A stretch of DNA of 6,340 nt from Verrucomicrobiota bacterium (GTDB taxonomy: Bacteria; Verrucomicrobiota; Kiritimatiellia; B70-G9). The stretch is from the NCBI GenBank assembly GCA_003641465.1, contig QNAJ01000089.1, forward strand, positions 1-6,340, written 5' to 3'. Made by a program: the position numbers and the translations under genes. Under the pieces are notes generated by a model. That model did not search any database, was not told where the DNA came from, and saw only the letters and a list, made by a program, of their open reading frames with translations. Shown in pieces: positions 1-5,707 of the stretch (position 1 is its first letter; the number at the start of each line of letters is the position of its first letter).

Positions 1-569
1 ATATCCATGACTTCCTTTTCCTTCTCGCGGGCCATTTCATCTATCCGCCGGATGTGGTCGTCAGTTAACTTCTGCACCTCCTTCAAGCCGTCGTCACGCT
101 CGTCCTCGGTGATCTTACCATCCTTCTGCAGCGCCTTGATCCTCTCATTGGCGTCCCGACGGACGTTGCGTACCGCCACCCGTTGCTCTTCGGCGATCCG
201 CCGGACAACTTTGGTCAGTTCCTGGCGGAGCTCTTCGCTCAGTTCGGGAATGGGAACCCGTATGACTTTTCCATCCGCCACCGGCGTGACACCGAGATTG
301 GCTGCCAGGATTGCCTTTTCTATTTCTCTCACGCTGGAAGGGTCATACGGATTAATCACAATCAGCCGGGGCTCCGGTGTGGAAATATTCGCCAGTTCCC
401 GAAGCCGCGTCTGGGTGCCATAGTAGTCCACCTGCACGTTCTCCACCAGCGCAGGCGACGCCTTACCCGTCCGCAGCCGGGACAGTTCATCCGCCAGGAA
501 CCTGACTGCGCTATCCATCCGTTCCTCGGTTTCCAGCAACACGTCGTCCAGCGTTTCTTCCTCGGCCAT
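1..569 (-). CDS. frr: Ribosome recycling factor (partial, last codon(s) and stop missing)
   Basis: Translating the minus strand from the ATG at 567-569 gives 189 full codons plus two bases, open to the left edge. The protein reads as ribosome recycling factor, which with EF-G splits the post-termination ribosome in the cytoplasm. Visible family signatures are RLRTGKASPALVENVQVDYYGT (residues 31-52, quoted across the first domain boundary), the hinge and domain II strand region KVIRVPIPEL (101-110), and the strongly conserved VAVRNVRRDAN (131-141) followed by the long C-terminal helix ending EKEKEVMD. E. coli RRF has 185 residues and ends in a similar DKEAELMQF, so only the final residue or two and the stop are missing. 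A near-perfect Shine-Dalgarno GGAGGTGA (575-582) sits 5 nt before the start. The gene lies 14 bp after the pyrH stop and is almost certainly cotranscribed with it. Very secure identification. Confidence 0.97.
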   Translation of the reverse strand, partial: MAEEETLDDVLLETEERMDSAVRFLADELSRLRTGKASPALVENVQVDYYGTQTRLRELANISTPEPRLIVINPYDPSSVREIEKAILAANLGVTPVADGKVIRVPIPELSEELRQELTKVVRRIAEEQRVAVRNVRRDANERIKALQKDGKITEDERDDGLKEVQKLTDDHIRRIDEMAREKEKEVMD

Positions 570-583
570 GATAATCACCTCCG

Positions 584-1321
584 TCAGGATTCCGCAGAGA
601 CCACCGTACCTACCGGCTCTCCCCGGAGCACCCGTAGTATTTCCCCTTCACGGAAAAAGTTGAAAACGATGATGGGGATACTGTTCTCCATACAGAGAGA
701 GAACGCGGCCGCATCCATGATCCGGAGTTGCTTCTGCAGCGCTTCGCGGTAGCTGAGGCGCTCGTAGCGCCGGGCGTCAGGATTCTTTTCCGGATCGCTG
801 GTATAGACGCCGTCCACCTTGGTTCCCTTAAGCAGAGCCTCGGCCCCGATTTCGCTGGCCCGCAATGCCGCCGCGCTGTCAGTGGTGAAATACGGATTGC
901 CGGTACCGGCTGCCATAATCACAATACGCCCCTTTTCCAGATGGTTGATCGCCCGTCTGCGGATCATGGGTTCTGCAACCCGGGGCATCTCGATCGCCGA
1001 CATGAGACGGGTCACCAGTCCCTGTTTTTCCAGCGCCCATTGCAGTGCCAGTCCGTTGATCACCGTGGCCAGCATGCCCATGTAGTCGCCGGTGGCCTGG
1101 TCAATTCCTTTGCCGCTGCCCAGTCGCCCCCGGTAAATGTTGCCGCCGCCGATCACCACCGCCATCTGCACCCCGAGCTCATGTGCCTCCTTCAACTGCC
1201 GCGCGATCGAGCCCAGAATCTCGGGGTCAAGGTTCCTTTCCCCTTTCCGGTCGCAGAAAGCTTCTCCGCTGAGCTTCAGCACCACCCGCCGGTACGCCGC
1301 AGCCGCCGCTCCTGCACCCAT
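584..1321 (-). CDS. pyrH: UMP kinase (uridylate kinase)
   Basis: This 245-residue protein of the amino-acid kinase fold phosphorylates UMP to UDP with ATP in the cytoplasm, the step that feeds UTP and CTP synthesis; the bacterial enzyme is typically a hexamer. Motifs in order: KLSGEAF (16-22), VVIGGGNIYRG (55-65), DYMGMLATVING (79-90), the UMP-binding GTGNPYFTTDSAA (139-151), and KGTKVDGVYTSDP (165-177) of the ATP site. The length matches E. coli PyrH (241). The frame stays open about 41 codons upstream, but the ATG at 1319-1321 is preferred: it has GGGAGG 5 nt upstream and gives the standard N-terminus. The Ala-rich MGAGAAAAAYRR head is a mild oddity. The gene is followed at once by frr, the classic order, but rpsB-tsf are not upstream. 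A promoter at 1361-1389 suggests the pair can be transcribed independently of the glycosidase-like gene. Confidence 0.98.
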   Translation of the reverse strand: MGAGAAAAAYRRVVLKLSGEAFCDRKGERNLDPEILGSIARQLKEAHELGVQMAVVIGGGNIYRGRLGSGKGIDQATGDYMGMLATVINGLALQWALEKQGLVTRLMSAIEMPRVAEPMIRRRAINHLEKGRIVIMAAGTGNPYFTTDSAAALRASEIGAEALLKGTKVDGVYTSDPEKNPDARRYERLSYREALQKQLRIMDAAAFSLCMENSIPIIVFNFFREGEILRVLRGEPVGTVVSAES

Positions 1322-1325
1322 GAGG

Positions 1326-1332
1326 TCCTCCC
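1326..1332 (-). promoter_or_regulatory. Ribosome binding site of pyrH
   Basis: The minus-strand reading is GGGAGGA, ending 4 nt before the ATG at 1319-1321. It decides the pyrH start against the longer in-frame reading from about 1444, which would have no family support and would begin upstream of the predicted promoter. Confidence 0.8.
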
Positions 1333-1360
1333 GCTCTCTCCGTGAAATTAAGCTGGGGGC

Positions 1361-1389
1361 ATGATATTTCACCTGCCGCCCCGTGTAAA
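1361..1389 (-). promoter_or_regulatory. Predicted sigma70-type promoter for pyrH-frr
   Basis: On the minus strand TTTACA (1384-1389) and TATCAT (1361-1366) are separated by exactly 17 bp, each matching 5 of 6 consensus bases. Transcription would start near 1354, leaving a leader of roughly 30 nt that contains the pyrH ribosome binding site. This is predicted from sequence only. Confidence 0.6.
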
Positions 1390-1480
1390 GCACCCGCCGA
1401 CAGTCACCGCCACTGCAGCCCACGGCGCCTGGAAGCCCGAGCACAGAAGCTCAGCGACAGTAACTCCAAGCTACTGCCGG

Positions 1481-3871
1481 CTACGGAGACTCAAACAAGC
1501 ATAATGGCAGGATGCGTTCCAGCAGAGTGGCATCAAGATCGAAAAAAATGATCCCCGGGAGGCCGCGCCGGTCCAGATATGCCAGTCGCTCCAATACTCG
1601 ATCGGCGGCCAGCTGGCAGGCCGCAGTTGTCACCCCTATTCCCACTACCATGCGTCTCGTGCCTACCAGCCGCACCTGTCTATCCACCAGAGAGCGAAAG
1701 GCATTCATGTTGGCCTCATAGTTCATCGGGCAGATGAAATCCACCCAACCCCGCTTCACCCAGCGCACCCAGTCCTGCCCGACATCCCGCACACACTGCG
1801 GATACTCTGGAAACACTGCAGCAGAGACTCGGGTGCCCGGCCTGACTTCGCGTATCGTGCGGGAAACCTCTCTGACAAAGTCATCAACAACCGAAGCCTT
1901 CCAGCGCTGAAAACGCTCCCCGCGGGACTGACGCGGAGGCCACGATTTCAGCGGCCGACGGAAGCTGGTCTCGTAGCGCCGCCGCATGGCCGCCGAAAAG
2001 TCCGCCCGGCTGCTGGCAAAGCGGATATAATCCAGGTGCACGCCGTCCAGTTCGTACCGGTGGACTATTTCCCGGATAGCTCGCAGCATCATTGTCCGGT
2101 TGCGCTCGTCGGCCGGGCTGAGCCAGTCCAGAGGTCTGCCGGAGTCGTCTGTCTGGAGCCGGCCCTCGCGCCGCAATTTCTGTATCAATTCGGGAGAAGC
2201 CCCTTCCAGATACCAGCACATTATCCACGCGTGCACCGAAATCCCGTAGCGTCGCGCGGCCTTCAGGCAGGCGGCGACCTGGTCACCATACCGGCGGCAG
2301 ATCTCCGATGGTGGAAGCACTTCACTCGGATAGTGGGCCGTGCCCGCCGTCGCGGTCAGCACAAAGATCGTGTTAATCCTGTGCCGCGCAAGCTGGCGGC
2401 AGATTCTTTCCCAGTCGCCTGCGTAGCCTTCACCGGCCGGTCGTATCCACACCCCGCGCACTGGAAATCTGAAAGGCTCGACCGCCAAAGCGTAGGCACG
2501 CGTCAGACTGCGCCGGACTTCCAGCGCGGCGCGCGCAGCTTCCGACCATTGCCGGCTGGCAAGGGCCTTCCTGGCGGCGGCATAGTCCGACTCCACCGCC
2601 GCCAGTAGGGCCGCCACACGCCGCTTACCTGATCCACCCGCCGCCAGCCGTTCAATGCCCCATCTCGCATCGGCCAGTGATCGGTAAGAATCAATCCGCC
2701 CGCAGTCCGCCACCATGCGGCGCGCCGCCGCTTCGCGCACCTCAGGCAGATATTCGGCCAGCAGCGAAACCAGAAGCTGGCGCTGCTGGAATGCGTCATC
2801 CGCCAGCGGTATGTGACTGAACCACCAGCCCCGGGAAGAACGTACCCAGGCAGGCTGCTTCGTGCGGCGGCCGCGGGCGTCATACCACCAGGCGGCCACC
2901 GCGGCCGTGTCGGTGCCGGGCAGCACGGGGCGGAGATTCCATGACCTCTGATAAACCGTTTCCACGGGTAGGAACATCTCCCGCGGCGCTATCATGCGGT
3001 AACTCGACCATGCGCCGGGAGCCGGTGCGGACATGTAGGGCTGAAGATCGAAATGGAGCAACTCCGCCAGGCGTTCATCCGAGCTGTAGTAGACAATTAT
3101 CCGGCCGCCCTGATTCACCAGTCGCCGCAATGCATCCAAGGTCTCATCACGCAACCGCGGAATATAACAGATGATCGCCACACTGCCGGACCGCGGCATG
3201 GCACGGCTGAAAACCGCTTCCGCCACTTCGGCGTGGGGAATCTCCATGCTGCGCAGCCACCTTGAAATCCGACGGGCGGCGTTACGCGCCGCAGCACGCT
3301 CCTCGGCAGCAGCTCCCGCCATGGAAGACGTTACCAGCCAGACACGGTCGCAATTCAACCAGGCACCGAACAGTTCAAGACGCGTGTCCCGGCGGTCCCC
3401 GGCCCACGGCGAAATGCGCAGGCAATCCACTCGTCTCAACCCGGCAGCGGACTTCGTTCCCACCAGACGGAAACGATTCAACGGCATCACCAGTCGCTGG
3501 CGCCCCGGCTGCAGCGGCCCGGTCTCGTATTCATACCATCCGGCTGCGCTCCGGAGGTAGACCGAGAGTGAACGAATAGGATCCGGGTCCGGACAGGACA
3601 GATCAAGGGTAAGACTTGTAAAGGGTGACACATCTAACGCCGGGAACGGAATATCCCAGAACGCCCGGGCAAGGCCTGATTGGAATGGGCACCGCAGGAC
3701 CAGGCACGAGTCCCGCCGGATCGGTTCCGGACTTCCTTCTCCTGCGCGACAGGCTTCCTTCCTGATTGGTGATTGTTCGGGAAAAAGCCGATGTCTTCCC
3801 GGTTCGGCGCAGTGTGCCGCACCAGGAAAAACTATCCAGATTACCAGCAGGGCTGTAGCGGTGCGGCTCAC
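1481..3871 (-). CDS. Exported multi-domain family 10 glycosidase-like (GHL10) protein
   Basis: A 796-residue protein. The first ~22 residues (SRTATALLVIWIVFPGAAHC after the start) form a signal peptide, so it is probably periplasmic or surface exposed. Residues ~50-180 are beta-rich, with short hydrophobic strands such as SLTLDL and LSVYLRS, and resemble a carbohydrate-binding-type sandwich. Residues ~185-380 resemble the glutamine-amidotransferase-like domain of glycosidases (SVAIICYIPRL, then LVNQGGRIIVYY at 251-262). A helical linker (~385-465) leads to the GHL10 domain from 469: RGVWIRP (472-478), YGISVHAWIMCWY (542-554), DGVHLDYIRF (609-618), WVDFICPMNY (709-718) and MVVGIGV (741-747). 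DGVHLDYIR is the hallmark of this family, and its acidic residues are the likely catalytic or binding ones. Biochemical function is poorly established for most members; polysaccharide or peptidoglycan-glycan hydrolysis is inference. The GTG start lacks a clear Shine-Dalgarno. The gene ends 159 bp before pyrH. Confidence 0.85.
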   Translation of the reverse strand: MSRTATALLVIWIVFPGAAHCAEPGRHRLFPEQSPIRKEACRAGEGSPEPIRRDSCLVLRCPFQSGLARAFWDIPFPALDVSPFTSLTLDLSCPDPDPIRSLSVYLRSAAGWYEYETGPLQPGRQRLVMPLNRFRLVGTKSAAGLRRVDCLRISPWAGDRRDTRLELFGAWLNCDRVWLVTSSMAGAAAEERAAARNAARRISRWLRSMEIPHAEVAEAVFSRAMPRSGSVAIICYIPRLRDETLDALRRLVNQGGRIIVYYSSDERLAELLHFDLQPYMSAPAPGAWSSYRMIAPREMFLPVETVYQRSWNLRPVLPGTDTAAVAAWWYDARGRRTKQPAWVRSSRGWWFSHIPLADDAFQQRQLLVSLLAEYLPEVREAAARRMVADCGRIDSYRSLADARWGIERLAAGGSGKRRVAALLAAVESDYAAARKALASRQWSEAARAALEVRRSLTRAYALAVEPFRFPVRGVWIRPAGEGYAGDWERICRQLARHRINTIFVLTATAGTAHYPSEVLPPSEICRRYGDQVAACLKAARRYGISVHAWIMCWYLEGASPELIQKLRREGRLQTDDSGRPLDWLSPADERNRTMMLRAIREIVHRYELDGVHLDYIRFASSRADFSAAMRRRYETSFRRPLKSWPPRQSRGERFQRWKASVVDDFVREVSRTIREVRPGTRVSAAVFPEYPQCVRDVGQDWVRWVKRGWVDFICPMNYEANMNAFRSLVDRQVRLVGTRRMVVGIGVTTAACQLAADRVLERLAYLDRRGLPGIIFFDLDATLLERILPLCLFESP

Positions 3872-3895
3872 GTTTGTACTCGTTAAAGAAACCGC

Positions 3896-3925
3896 ATGAT
3901 AGCGTCACGTCCACCGAAAGATCAA
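3896..3925 (-). promoter_or_regulatory. Possible promoter of the GHL10 gene
   Basis: On the minus strand TTGATC (3920-3925, 4 of 6 consensus bases) and TATCAT (3896-3901, 5 of 6) are separated by 18 bp. Transcription would start near 3889, giving a very short leader of about 18 nt to the GTG at 3869-3871 with no obvious Shine-Dalgarno. The same TATCAT -10 hexamer occurs in the pyrH promoter. Confidence 0.4.
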
Positions 3926-3947
3926 TCCAATCTCACCCAAGGGATAC

Positions 3948-3977
3948 TTGACACACCGCGCCACCTGTTCCCATATT
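3948..3977 (+). promoter_or_regulatory. Possible promoter of the outer-membrane barrel gene
   Basis: A perfect TTGACA (3948-3953) is followed after 18 bp by CATATT (3972-3977, 4 of 6 consensus bases). The start point would be near 3984 with a leader of about 50 nt. A small inverted repeat, CCGCA at 3981-3985 and TGCGG at 3991-3995, lies at the predicted transcript 5' end. It could stabilise the mRNA or bind a regulator. The two -35 boxes of the divergent promoters are only 22 bp apart. Confidence 0.45.
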
Positions 3978-4021
3978 GAACCGCAACGCATGCGGATTAC
4001 TGGGTGACCGGAGGCACCGAC

Positions 4022-4028
4022 AGGGAGG
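4022..4028 (+). promoter_or_regulatory. Ribosome binding site of the outer-membrane barrel gene
   Basis: AGGGAGG ends 5 nt before the ATG at 4034-4036. It decides the start in favour of this ATG over the in-frame GTG at 4004, which would put ten charged and polar residues in front of the signal peptide. Confidence 0.8.
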
Positions 4029-4033
4029 CGCGC

Positions 4034-4567
4034 ATGAGAAGAGTCCTACTCGTCATATTGATCATGATGCTCGCGGCTGCGGGTCCTGCGGCGACTGCGC
4101 AAATGACTTATGCAGGCACACAGGAAATCGGTCTGAGCGGACTGGTGGATTTTGATACCGCCAGTGGAACGCTCATCCACCTGAGTATGATGTACGGCTT
4201 CTTCGCGGCCGACGGCGTAGAACTCGGCGGCCAAGTAGGGGTAACCGACGACGACAACCACACCGTATGGCGGGCGGCGGGCATCATCGAATACGACTAC
4301 GATCTGGGCATGGAACTGGTGCCTTATGTAGGCGCCCGGTGCGGAGTCGCCAAGTACGAGGTCGAGGCGACGAAGACGCGGAAAAGCCGGGATGACTTCG
4401 CCCTGTTGCTGGGGGGTACCGCCGGGGCCAAGTACTTTATTGCGGAAAATGTCGCCGTGGACATTGCCCTGAATCTGGAATGGGCGTCGGAAGATATCTA
4501 CCCATCCGATGACGGTTTCGAGAACACCGACGCACGGGTCACCTTGGGACTCCGCTTCTTCTTCTAG
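4034..4567 (+). CDS. Small outer-membrane beta-barrel protein
   Basis: A 177-residue protein with a clear signal peptide (MRRVLLVILIMMLAAAGPAATA, cut into two parts here: charged MRR then a hydrophobic core), probably cleaved after ATA at residue 22. The mature part alternates amphipathic strands with acidic loops. About eight strands can be counted: EIGLSGLVDF (31-40), LIHLSMMYGFF (47-57), VELGGQVGV (62-70), WRAAGIIEYDY (79-89), LVPYVGARCGVAKY (95-108), FALLLGGTAGAKYF (122-135), VAVDIALNLEW (140-150) and RVTLGLRFFF (168-177). This fits the OmpA/OmpX-like eight-stranded barrel fold. The C-terminal Phe is the usual barrel-assembly (BAM) recognition signal. No specific ligand or function can be read from it. 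It is divergently transcribed from the GHL10 gene, so co-regulation at the shared 162-bp region is possible but unproven. Confidence 0.85.
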   Translation: MRRVLLVILIMMLAAAGPAATAQMTYAGTQEIGLSGLVDFDTASGTLIHLSMMYGFFAADGVELGGQVGVTDDDNHTVWRAAGIIEYDYDLGMELVPYVGARCGVAKYEVEATKTRKSRDDFALLLGGTAGAKYFIAENVAVDIALNLEWASEDIYPSDDGFENTDARVTLGLRFFF

Positions 4568-4630
4568 TCCTTGTAAGACAAGCGCGTGCTCGATAAAGCA
4601 GATGTTCCGCAAATACCTACCAGAGGGAAA

Positions 4631-4665
4631 AGCGAGCTGACTGAGGCGGCTCGTTCTCTCGTTTT
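4631..4665 (+). terminator. Weak candidate terminator after the barrel gene
   Basis: AGCGAGC (4631-4637) pairs with GCTCGTT (4649-4655), giving seven pairs including one G-U, around an 11-nt loop. CTCTCGTTTT follows. It starts about 60 nt after the stop codon. The imperfect U tract and large loop make it weak. Confidence 0.3.
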
Positions 4666-4849
4666 GCCAGTGAGTCACAAGGCCTCTGCTCACGGTAACG
4701 TGCTAAGGGTGAAGCTGCTGGCAATTGACACAGTGATTGCGCCCATCTGGCAAACCCGTGTGTACACATCGAGCGGGCATGCTCAGCGCCGTCTATCTTT
4801 CGCTGGCGGCGCGCCCTTCTTCCTGGGTGTGCAAGGAGACGGTCTGCTA

Positions 4850-4867
4850 AGAAAAAGGGAAACTCCC
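4850..4867 (-). terminator. Weak candidate terminator for the dcd-like operon
   Basis: The minus strand reads GGGA-GTT-TCCC directly followed by TTTTTCTT, a short hairpin with a good U run. The stem is only four base pairs and lies about 210 nt beyond the stop codon of the dcd-like gene, so the assignment is tentative. Confidence 0.25.
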
Positions 4868-5074
4868 GCGGATCGCAGGTTAAAAGGAATCATCCTACCT
4901 CTTCACCTCCGCTCTGCATATTTCTTCTCGCTCATGCGAGTAGCAAGCAGCGGCGCCAGCGCGTGCTTTGGATCGAAATTACTTTTCTCCGTCAAGACCA
5001 TCAGAGGTAGAATTAGCCGTCTAGACCCTGTGCCGAAGATTAACTTCTTCCATCCCTTCTCGAAAAAAGCTACG

Positions 5075-5707
5075 TCATACACGGTGCGAATCTTTCATCT
5101 CCGCTAGGCTTTCGGCGATCCTGTCCAGCTCAATATGGCCAAGTGTTGGCTTCCGTCTTCCAATAAAATTACTTCTGTCAACGTGAGTTCTATCACCAAC
5201 CTCGACCTTATGGAAAAAGACTTGGCATATTGTAGTGCCTGGCCTGATAGTTACAGGGATTTCTCCGATATTCGCCAACTCGAGCGTCAAGCAACCAGTA
5301 AACCCAGGATGGACTCCACTGGCTGTAGCGATAACGAGACCGTGTCGCCCCCAGGACGAGCGCCCAACCACGTACGCAGCCATATCCGCGGGTAAGCGAA
5401 ACCACTCCATAGTTACTCCGAGGACAAATGCTTTAGGGTGAAGAACAAACCCTTCCCCGAAAGGAACGTAGTAACTTTTCGTCAACTTGGCTTCACTCGG
5501 TACCTCAGACCTAGGTTTATAGACATCAAGCATCCCTATCCGACTCGGACGACATGTCAAGAACCAACGTCCAAGGCGAACGTCTAGCGATGCGGCCCCT
5601 GAAGATCGGATATCATGAATATTAGGCTTGGGCGAGATAATTAGCGGATCCTCGGGATGGCTAGGGTCCTCTAATTCTCTTGCAATCCGATCTGCCTTAA
5701 GAATCAC
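5075..5707 (-). CDS. Divergent dCTP deaminase / dUTPase-fold protein
   Basis: A 210-residue protein of the trimeric Dcd/dUTPase fold, whose characterised members deaminate dCTP and/or hydrolyse dUTP on the way to dUMP. Visible motifs: the N-terminal LIISPKPN (22-29) and ASLDVRLGRWF (39-49), GEGFVLHP (84-91), GRSSWGRHG (115-123, the phosphate-binding Ser/Arg motif), ATASGVHPGFTG (127-138) and LTLELAN (140-146) with the catalytic-type Glu143, then RPGTTICQVFF (155-165). Compared from memory with E. coli Dcd (TAHRIDPGWSG), the loop aligns without gaps but has Gly for Arg126 and His133 for Asp128, so activity may differ. It starts at a GTG at 5705-5707, with GGAGG 4 nt upstream. That GTG overlaps the TGA of the upstream gene (GTGA), implying translational coupling. 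Fold assignment is strong; deaminase activity is not assured. It could be a nucleotide-binding sensor. Confidence 0.85.
   Translation of the reverse strand: MILKADRIARELEDPSHPEDPLIISPKPNIHDIRSSGAASLDVRLGRWFLTCRPSRIGMLDVYKPRSEVPSEAKLTKSYYVPFGEGFVLHPKAFVLGVTMEWFRLPADMAAYVVGRSSWGRHGLVIATASGVHPGFTGCLTLELANIGEIPVTIRPGTTICQVFFHKVEVGDRTHVDRSNFIGRRKPTLGHIELDRIAESLAEMKDSHRV

Larger units (their letters stand above)
4568..5074. other. Gene-poor convergent intergenic stretch
   Basis: This 507-bp interval lies between two convergent genes and shows no convincing coding region. The one long plus-strand reading (4586-5107) starts at a GTG without a Shine-Dalgarno, runs into the downstream gene on the other strand, and has no recognisable domain. 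No tRNA T-arm motif, integrase site or long repeat was seen. It holds several short inverted repeats: 4631-4655, TGTGTACACA at 4759-4768, 4857-4867, and CTCGC-TCAT-GCGAG at 4927-4940. It also coincides with the change from GC-rich to more A/T-rich sequence. Confidence 0.6.

Noticed and set aside
728..1345. Plus-strand 205-codon open frame opposite pyrH
   Set aside because: It is a shadow of the certain UMP kinase gene, with His/Pro/Arg-rich unpatterned sequence.
3603..3914. Minus-strand frame starting upstream of the GHL10 start, considered as an alternative N-terminus or frameshift
   Set aside because: The GHL10 frame itself carries a convincing signal peptide from 3871 and is intact to its stop, so no frameshift is needed.
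4046..4693. Minus-strand 215-codon open frame opposite the barrel gene
   Set aside because: It is antisense to a gene with a clear signal peptide and barrel pattern. It lacks a ribosome binding site and family features, and long shadow frames are expected in GC-rich DNA.
4725..4753. TTGACA at 4725-4730 as a promoter reading right
   Set aside because: The hexamer 17 bp downstream is TGGCAA, not a -10 box, and there is no gene to drive.
4759..4768. Perfect 10-bp palindrome TGTGTACACA as an operator
   Set aside because: No gene or promoter with a usable -10 box adjoins it, and a 10-bp palindrome can occur by chance.
4783..4893. Minus-strand 36-codon ORF starting at an ATG behind a purine-rich stretch (GGAGGTGAAGAGG)
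   Set aside because: The best Shine-Dalgarno core is about 12 nt from the ATG, the peptide is basic and unrecognised, and it overlaps a possible terminator hairpin. Chance is the simpler explanation.
4927..4940. CTCGC-TCAT-GCGAG hairpin as a terminator
   Set aside because: No T run follows it on either strand.
4586..5107. Plus-strand 173-codon open frame in the intergenic stretch
   Set aside because: It begins at a GTG without a ribosome binding site, overlaps the end of the dcd-like gene on the opposite strand, and shows no domain or plausible family pattern.
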